This document shows positions 8,701 to 11,347 of a stretch of DNA of 11,347 nt, piece after piece. The first letter of the stretch is position 1, and each line of letters opens with the position of its first letter. Below the pieces are notes generated by a model. It did no database searches. It was not told where the DNA came from and worked only from the letters and a program-made list of their open reading frames with translations. The translations under genes were made by a program, and so were the position numbers. Origin of the DNA: Auxenochlorella pyrenoidosa (Eukaryota > Chlorophyta > Trebouxiophyceae > Chlorellales > Chlorellaceae); NCBI GenBank assembly GCA_001430745.1, contig KQ481993.1, forward strand, positions 937,051 through 948,397, in the 5' to 3' direction.

Positions 8701-9305
8701 TGGTGCGCCTGGAGGGTGGGGACGGCTCGCGTGCACAGCAGGCAGCGCATACAGCAGGGAAGGATGAGCAGGCAGCAGAAGTGGAGCGCGAGCAGCCGGT
8801 GCCAGCGGCAGAGCGCGGGCAGCCAGTGTTGCCAGCAGCAGAACAAGGGAACTCGGTTTTGGAAACGGCAGAGCGCGAGCACTCAGCGACCGCACCTGAT
8901 CACAAGGCGGTGCCTCGCCGCGCCCAGCAGCTTGGGCCGGAAGAACGGCAGCGGCAGCACTTGCAGCATGGGGCAGCTTCCTTATTAACGGAGGAACAGG
9001 CAGCAGGCAGCCTTCATGGCAGCCTGACCAGCGTGGACAGCGGGCAAGGCGCGGTTGCTGCAGCGGGAGCGGCGCACGTGGGCGCGTGGCACGTGGCGGC
9101 TCTCGCCGCAATCACGGCGCTGTTTCTTGCTGGGCTGTGGGCGCTCGGCATGTACCGTCAGCGGCAGCGCCGCCTGCAGCGTGCTGGCAGCGACGGCGGC
9201 CTGGCGCAGCCGCTGCACTTGGCGCGCGCGGGGCATGCCAGCTCACGTCGTGCGTTCTCGGGAGCGGGCTGCACCAGCCGCAGTGTCAGCCAGGGGGCAT
9301 CGTGA
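2769..9305 (+). CDS. DUF5054-domain protein (GH38 alpha-mannosidase-like), predicted type I membrane glycosidase, 19 exons
   Basis: Predicted secretory-pathway or cell-surface hydrolase of 983 residues. Exon ends: 2769-3018, 3237-3292, 3474-3530, 3697-3765, 3886-3928, 4176-4294, 4492-4675, 4889-5028, 5170-5268, 5484-5636, 5925-6008, 6161-6251, 6422-6748, 7034-7126, 7356-7441, 7615-7766, 8006-8173, 8335-8448, 8639-9305. All junctions keep frame (2952 nt). The first in-frame ATG (2769, A at -3) gives a basic, Ala/Leu-rich signal sequence (1-31). The domain spans about 66-788. It has HLDVGYT with H76 and D78 (the H-x-D pair is a metal ligand in GH38), GDIYWHA, RDVPGLTR, VGVNGVSAPP, WTHDNTGPP (287-295), GDTWIHGV, PEHTWS, LHKLGQPISPL and TNYPQW, matching fungal and bacterial DUF5054 proteins. 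A repeat-bearing stalk follows, then a transmembrane helix (912-933) and a 50-residue tail starting YRQRQRR. Residues encoded around 6600-6690 look like an insertion. Substrate unknown; glycan hydrolysis is inferred from fold family. Confidence 0.85.
4667..4675 (+). other. Ambiguous 5' splice site: GT donor at 4676 or GC donor at 4667
   Basis: Exon 7 of the DUF5054 gene can end at 4675 (GT donor at 4676-4677), giving WHPGARGGYSGDP. It can also end at 4666 (GC donor at 4667-4668), giving WHPGGYSGDP, which matches the family pattern WHxGGYxxDP without an insertion. Both are phase 1 and differ by exactly three codons. I used the GT donor in the model; homology favours the GC donor. Confidence 0.55.
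5762..5842. repeat. G-free C/A tract with an 18-bp tandem repeat in intron 10
   Basis: An 81-base stretch contains no G and is almost entirely C and A. Inside it an 18-nt unit (CCCCACCCCCAACCCAAA) is repeated at 5783-5800 and 5801-5818, with a partial third copy. The other strand is a run of G3-G6 blocks with short T-rich loops, a strong G-quadruplex pattern. It sits in the intron 5637-5924 of the DUF5054 gene and may simply extend its polypyrimidine-type region. Confidence 0.8.
7120..7257 (+). repeat. Imperfect tandem duplication (about 63-71 bp offset) copying a 5' splice site
   Basis: The block with CCCCGGGTGGG at 7121-7131 recurs at 7184-7194, and CTGGCTGTGG..CGCGGGCCTTGCTGCC at 7159-7185 recurs at 7230-7256. 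The offsets are 63 and 71, so there is an indel between the shared segments. The first copy contains the exon 14 donor used in the DUF5054 model (G7127 T7128). The second copy therefore carries a decoy donor at G7190 T7191 inside the intron. Confidence 0.7.
7931..7996 (+). repeat. 27-bp tandem repeat, about 2.4 copies, intron 16 of the DUF5054 gene
   Basis: Copies start at 7931, 7958 and 7985. The first two share GTGCCAGTCGGGCGTCGGCT exactly and then diverge slightly; the third is partial and degenerate (CTGCCAGTCCCGG). The repeat lies in the intron 7767-8005, close to its 3' splice site. Confidence 0.85.
8784..8885 (+). repeat. Coding tandem repeat (30-bp / 10-residue unit) in the DUF5054 protein stalk
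   Basis: Units are 8784-8810 (27 nt, one codon short), 8811-8840, 8841-8870 and a half copy at 8871-8885. Each encodes a variant of E-R-G-Q-P-V-L-P-A-A (residues about 811-844 of the DUF5054 protein). The third copy is the most diverged. The array lies between the enzymatic domain and the membrane helix and resembles a flexible, possibly O-glycosylated spacer. Confidence 0.85.
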
Positions 9306-9552
9306 GCCCGGCTGGGCCGCCATCTCGGGGCGATGAGCTGTCACTCTCCATCTACAAATTTTCAATTGTACAACACAACTTAGTGGCTCACCACAGAGCG
9401 GGACTGGAAAGGAGCAACAGTGAAGGGTGGTGGTCACCGCTGTGGCGCGCTGAGGTAGTGCCGCCAGCGAGGTTTTCCTGCACGAGGACCTTGCGGCCCC
9501 CATACCCAGTTGCCTTGATTCATCGAATTTTCTCCATTGAAGCATCAACAAG
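9306..9552 (+). other. Intergenic: 3' UTR of the DUF5054 gene and promoter/5' UTR of the next gene
   Basis: Only 247 bases separate the two genes. An AT-rich patch near 9350-9382 contains TGTAC (9366-9370), a one-base variant of TGTAA, but no exact TGTAA was found. This patch is the best candidate for the 3' end of the DUF5054 transcript. No TATA-like element is clear for the following gene. Confidence 0.4.
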
Positions 9553-10429
9553 ATGCCCCAGTCCTTCGAGCTGGATGACGACACCGTTCTGCGGCTGAGC
9601 GGAATCGCCTGCGCTGGCTATGCCACGCTCATGCTGGCCGCGCCTCGGAAGTGCCACGACATTCATTACGAGCTGCAGGTGAGGCCTTGCTCCCAGCGCC
9701 GCCAACACCGCCGCAGCTGCAGGAGCCCCCTACTCTCCGCAACCCTCCCCGGGCATCACCCTTCCTCGGGTTGCCATCTTTCACAACCACCCTCCGCCTC
9801 CAGGCCGGTGACATTGCCAGCGACGAGCACGTGGCCACCGCTCGCTGGGTGGGCCAGGGCATGACCGGCAACGCCCTGAGCGCGCTGGCGGTGGGCCTGT
9901 CGAAGAACAGCAAGGTGGGCGGGGCGGGCCCTGCCCTTCGAGTTGAGCACACTGCCTCCTCTCAGCCTCCGCACATAATGCCAGCGCTCATGCAAACATG
10001 ACAACACAAACGCCACTGCCCCGCCCGCAGGATGCAAAGAAGAACGCGCTCAAGGCGGGCGGCGCCACCTGGGCGTTTGCCAGTGCCATGCACCTGTGAG
10101 CACATCCCCATCGCCTGCAAGCCTGCAGGGGGCAGCAATCGTGCTTTGGCCGGGACGGGAGGCTTGTGTGCCTGCCATGCCCCGTTTGAGGCGCATCGCA
10201 GCACAGAACAGGGACCTCAACAGCATGCCCTGGCGTGCACGGCCTGCCGGCACGCGTGCTCCAATGCCGGGGCGGCCTCTCACCAAATGTAGCCCCTGGC
10301 GCTGCCTGCAGGGCCAACGTGAACAGCGGGGTGCAGAAGAGGGATGTGGGGCTGGGCAGCGCAGCCTTTGCCGCCCTCATGTCTGGGCTGTGCCTGTGGC
10401 GCGGCTTTGCCAAGGATGGCGAGGACTAG
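9553..10429 (+). CDS. Small four-helix membrane protein of unknown function, 4 exons, 139 residues
   Basis: I do not recognise the family. Exons are 9553-9678, 9804-9914, 10031-10095 and 10312-10429, with GT-AG introns and 420 nt of coding sequence ending in TAG at 10427. The start ATG is preceded by AACAAG (A at -3, a good context) and by an in-frame TGA at 9538-9540, which fixes the N-terminus. Four small-residue-rich hydrophobic segments lie at about 12-30, 52-74, 84-104 and 113-133. They are separated by charged or polar loops, including PRKCHDIHYE (31-40) and KNSKDAKKN (76-84). The N-terminus is acidic (ELDDD) and the C-terminus ends KDGED, with no clear signal or transit peptide. Frame continuity across three introns and a steady hydrophobic pattern argue for a real gene. 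It could act in any membrane; its location and partner cannot be judged. Confidence 0.75.
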
Positions 10430-11232
10430 GCGGGGAGGCCGGCAGAGCGGGCCGGCGCCAGCTGTGGGCGAATGCTCTGGAGGAACAGTACGCGTGGGAG
10501 CAACAGCCGCTGCCCGCCAGATTTCCAGCGCCGCTCTAGTGGGGGTGCGATCGTTTGGAGGGTGCGTGCACTCTGAGACCTTGGATCAATCTCAATTGGA
10601 TGCTCCCAACTGCACAGACCAGCTGGCTGTCGGCGCGCCAGCCAGCTTGGAAAGAGTGAAGCTTTCGCCGCGTCACCATCCTCCCAGGCCCGAACACCTG
10701 CCTGCCTTTCTTTCGACTCCGATTGATTCTGTGAGATGAATGCTGCTCCAAAAGGCGATGCAAGCAGCGCAAGAGATGTGCATGCGACGCTGGCAGCGCA
10801 GCGCCAGACTGCCGGGCACTGGCGGGGAGGAGAAAGAAATGCACAGTTGGGCGACCTCTCCTTGTGCAGGCAAGGGCAGGCGAGAGAAACTAAAGCGCAA
10901 ACCAAAAAAAGGAAATTGGACGCAGAACAGGCATTCGCACAAAGGCGCATGCGGCAGGAAAACAGTGGCGCTGTGGTCGAGGGAAAACAGGCAGTCGCAA
11001 GGCGAGAAGCAAGTACAGGATTATCAGGGGCATGGGGAGGCATGCAGCGCTGCGTTTGTTGGGCATGCTGTGGCACCAGTCTGTACGCTGGCCAGACCAG
11101 CCAAAGGATAAGAAACGCTGTGATACAGGTATGAGGGCCGTGTGGGGCGCTGGCCGCGGCTGGCCCGGGGGGGGCTGCGTGGCAGGCGCGCAGGGGCGGG
11201 GCCGCGGTAACAGGGCGCTGCTTTGCTCGGGC
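10430..11232. other. Intergenic between convergent genes: presumed 3' UTRs, no supported gene
   Basis: The + strand gene ending at 10429 and the - strand gene ending at 11233 converge on this 803-base stretch. I found no TGTAA on either strand. TGTAC occurs on the - strand at 11013-11017. Open frames on both strands (for example + 10736-11134 and - 10426-11076) have irregular, low-information protein sequences without domains or plausible splice partners, so they are not annotated. The purine-rich part at about 10830-11020 has no recognised role. Confidence 0.5.
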
Positions 11233-11324
11233 CTAGTCCTCGCGCTCGTTGAGGGCCTCAAGCGCCGAGTACACATCCAGCAGGCCATACTCGCGCTGCC
11301 TGTTGGCGGCTGCCAGCTCGGGGT
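11233..11324 (-). CDS. C-terminal exon of an unidentified convergent gene (partial)
   Basis: Read on the - strand, a 3' splice site (CAG at 11327-11325, preceded by CCACGCCCCG) opens an exon. After a two-base partial codon it encodes PELAAANRQREYGLLDVYSALEALNERED in two parts: a charged helix start, PELAAANRQREYG, then LLDVYSALEALNERED and the stop TAG at 11235-11233. The 29 full codons look like an amphipathic C-terminal helix. The acceptor, the sensible composition and the clean stop support a genuine last exon. The rest of the gene lies beyond the right edge, and 30 residues are too few to name a family. Confidence 0.55.
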
Positions 11325-11347
11325 CTGCGGGGCGTGGGCAGCACAGG

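Noticed and set aside
8287..9111. Antisense open frame of 274 codons opposite the last DUF5054 exons
   Set aside because: Low-complexity Ala/Pro/Arg composition, and the opposite strand carries conserved family motifs such as TNYPQW.
10736..11134. 132-codon + strand open frame between the convergent genes
   Set aside because: Irregular composition, no domain, no strong start context and no splice partner; it lies where 3' UTRs of two convergent genes are expected.

Overview
The window looks like nuclear DNA of a GC-rich green alga, most likely a trebouxiophyte (Chlorella/Coccomyxa-like). The reasons are short, dense GT-AG introns (about 120-290 nt), alanine/glycine-rich low-complexity coding sequence, a TGTAA-type polyadenylation signal, and homology to eukaryotic families. 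There are no bacterial operon features, no rRNA or tRNA that I can see, and no CRISPR array. All gene models were built by hand from splice sites and reading-frame continuity.

Layout: (1) 168-1950, + strand: the 3' end of a SWI/SNF-type chromatin-remodelling ATPase (SNF2/BRM class). It carries the post-helicase SnAC region and a long Ala-rich basic tail; the helicase core lies upstream of the window. A TGTAA signal at 2141 closes this gene. (2) 2769-9305, + strand: one large 19-exon gene for a predicted type I membrane protein with a DUF5054 domain (GH38 alpha-mannosidase-like fold). It has a signal sequence, a complete catalytic-type domain, a repeat-bearing stalk, one transmembrane helix and a short basic tail. 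It occupies more than half the window. (3) 9553-10429, + strand: a four-exon gene for a 139-residue protein with four probable membrane helices and no recognised family. (4) 11233-11324, - strand: the last coding exon of a convergent gene that continues beyond the window. Between genes 3 and 4 lie about 800 bases with no supported gene.

The genes appear functionally unrelated, as is usual for adjacent nuclear genes. The most distinctive content is the DUF5054 membrane protein, whose 19 exons join in frame without a break. There is also a set of small intronic structures: a 34-bp inverted repeat, a G19 run, a G-free C/A tract, a 27-bp tandem repeat and a duplication that copies a 5' splice site.
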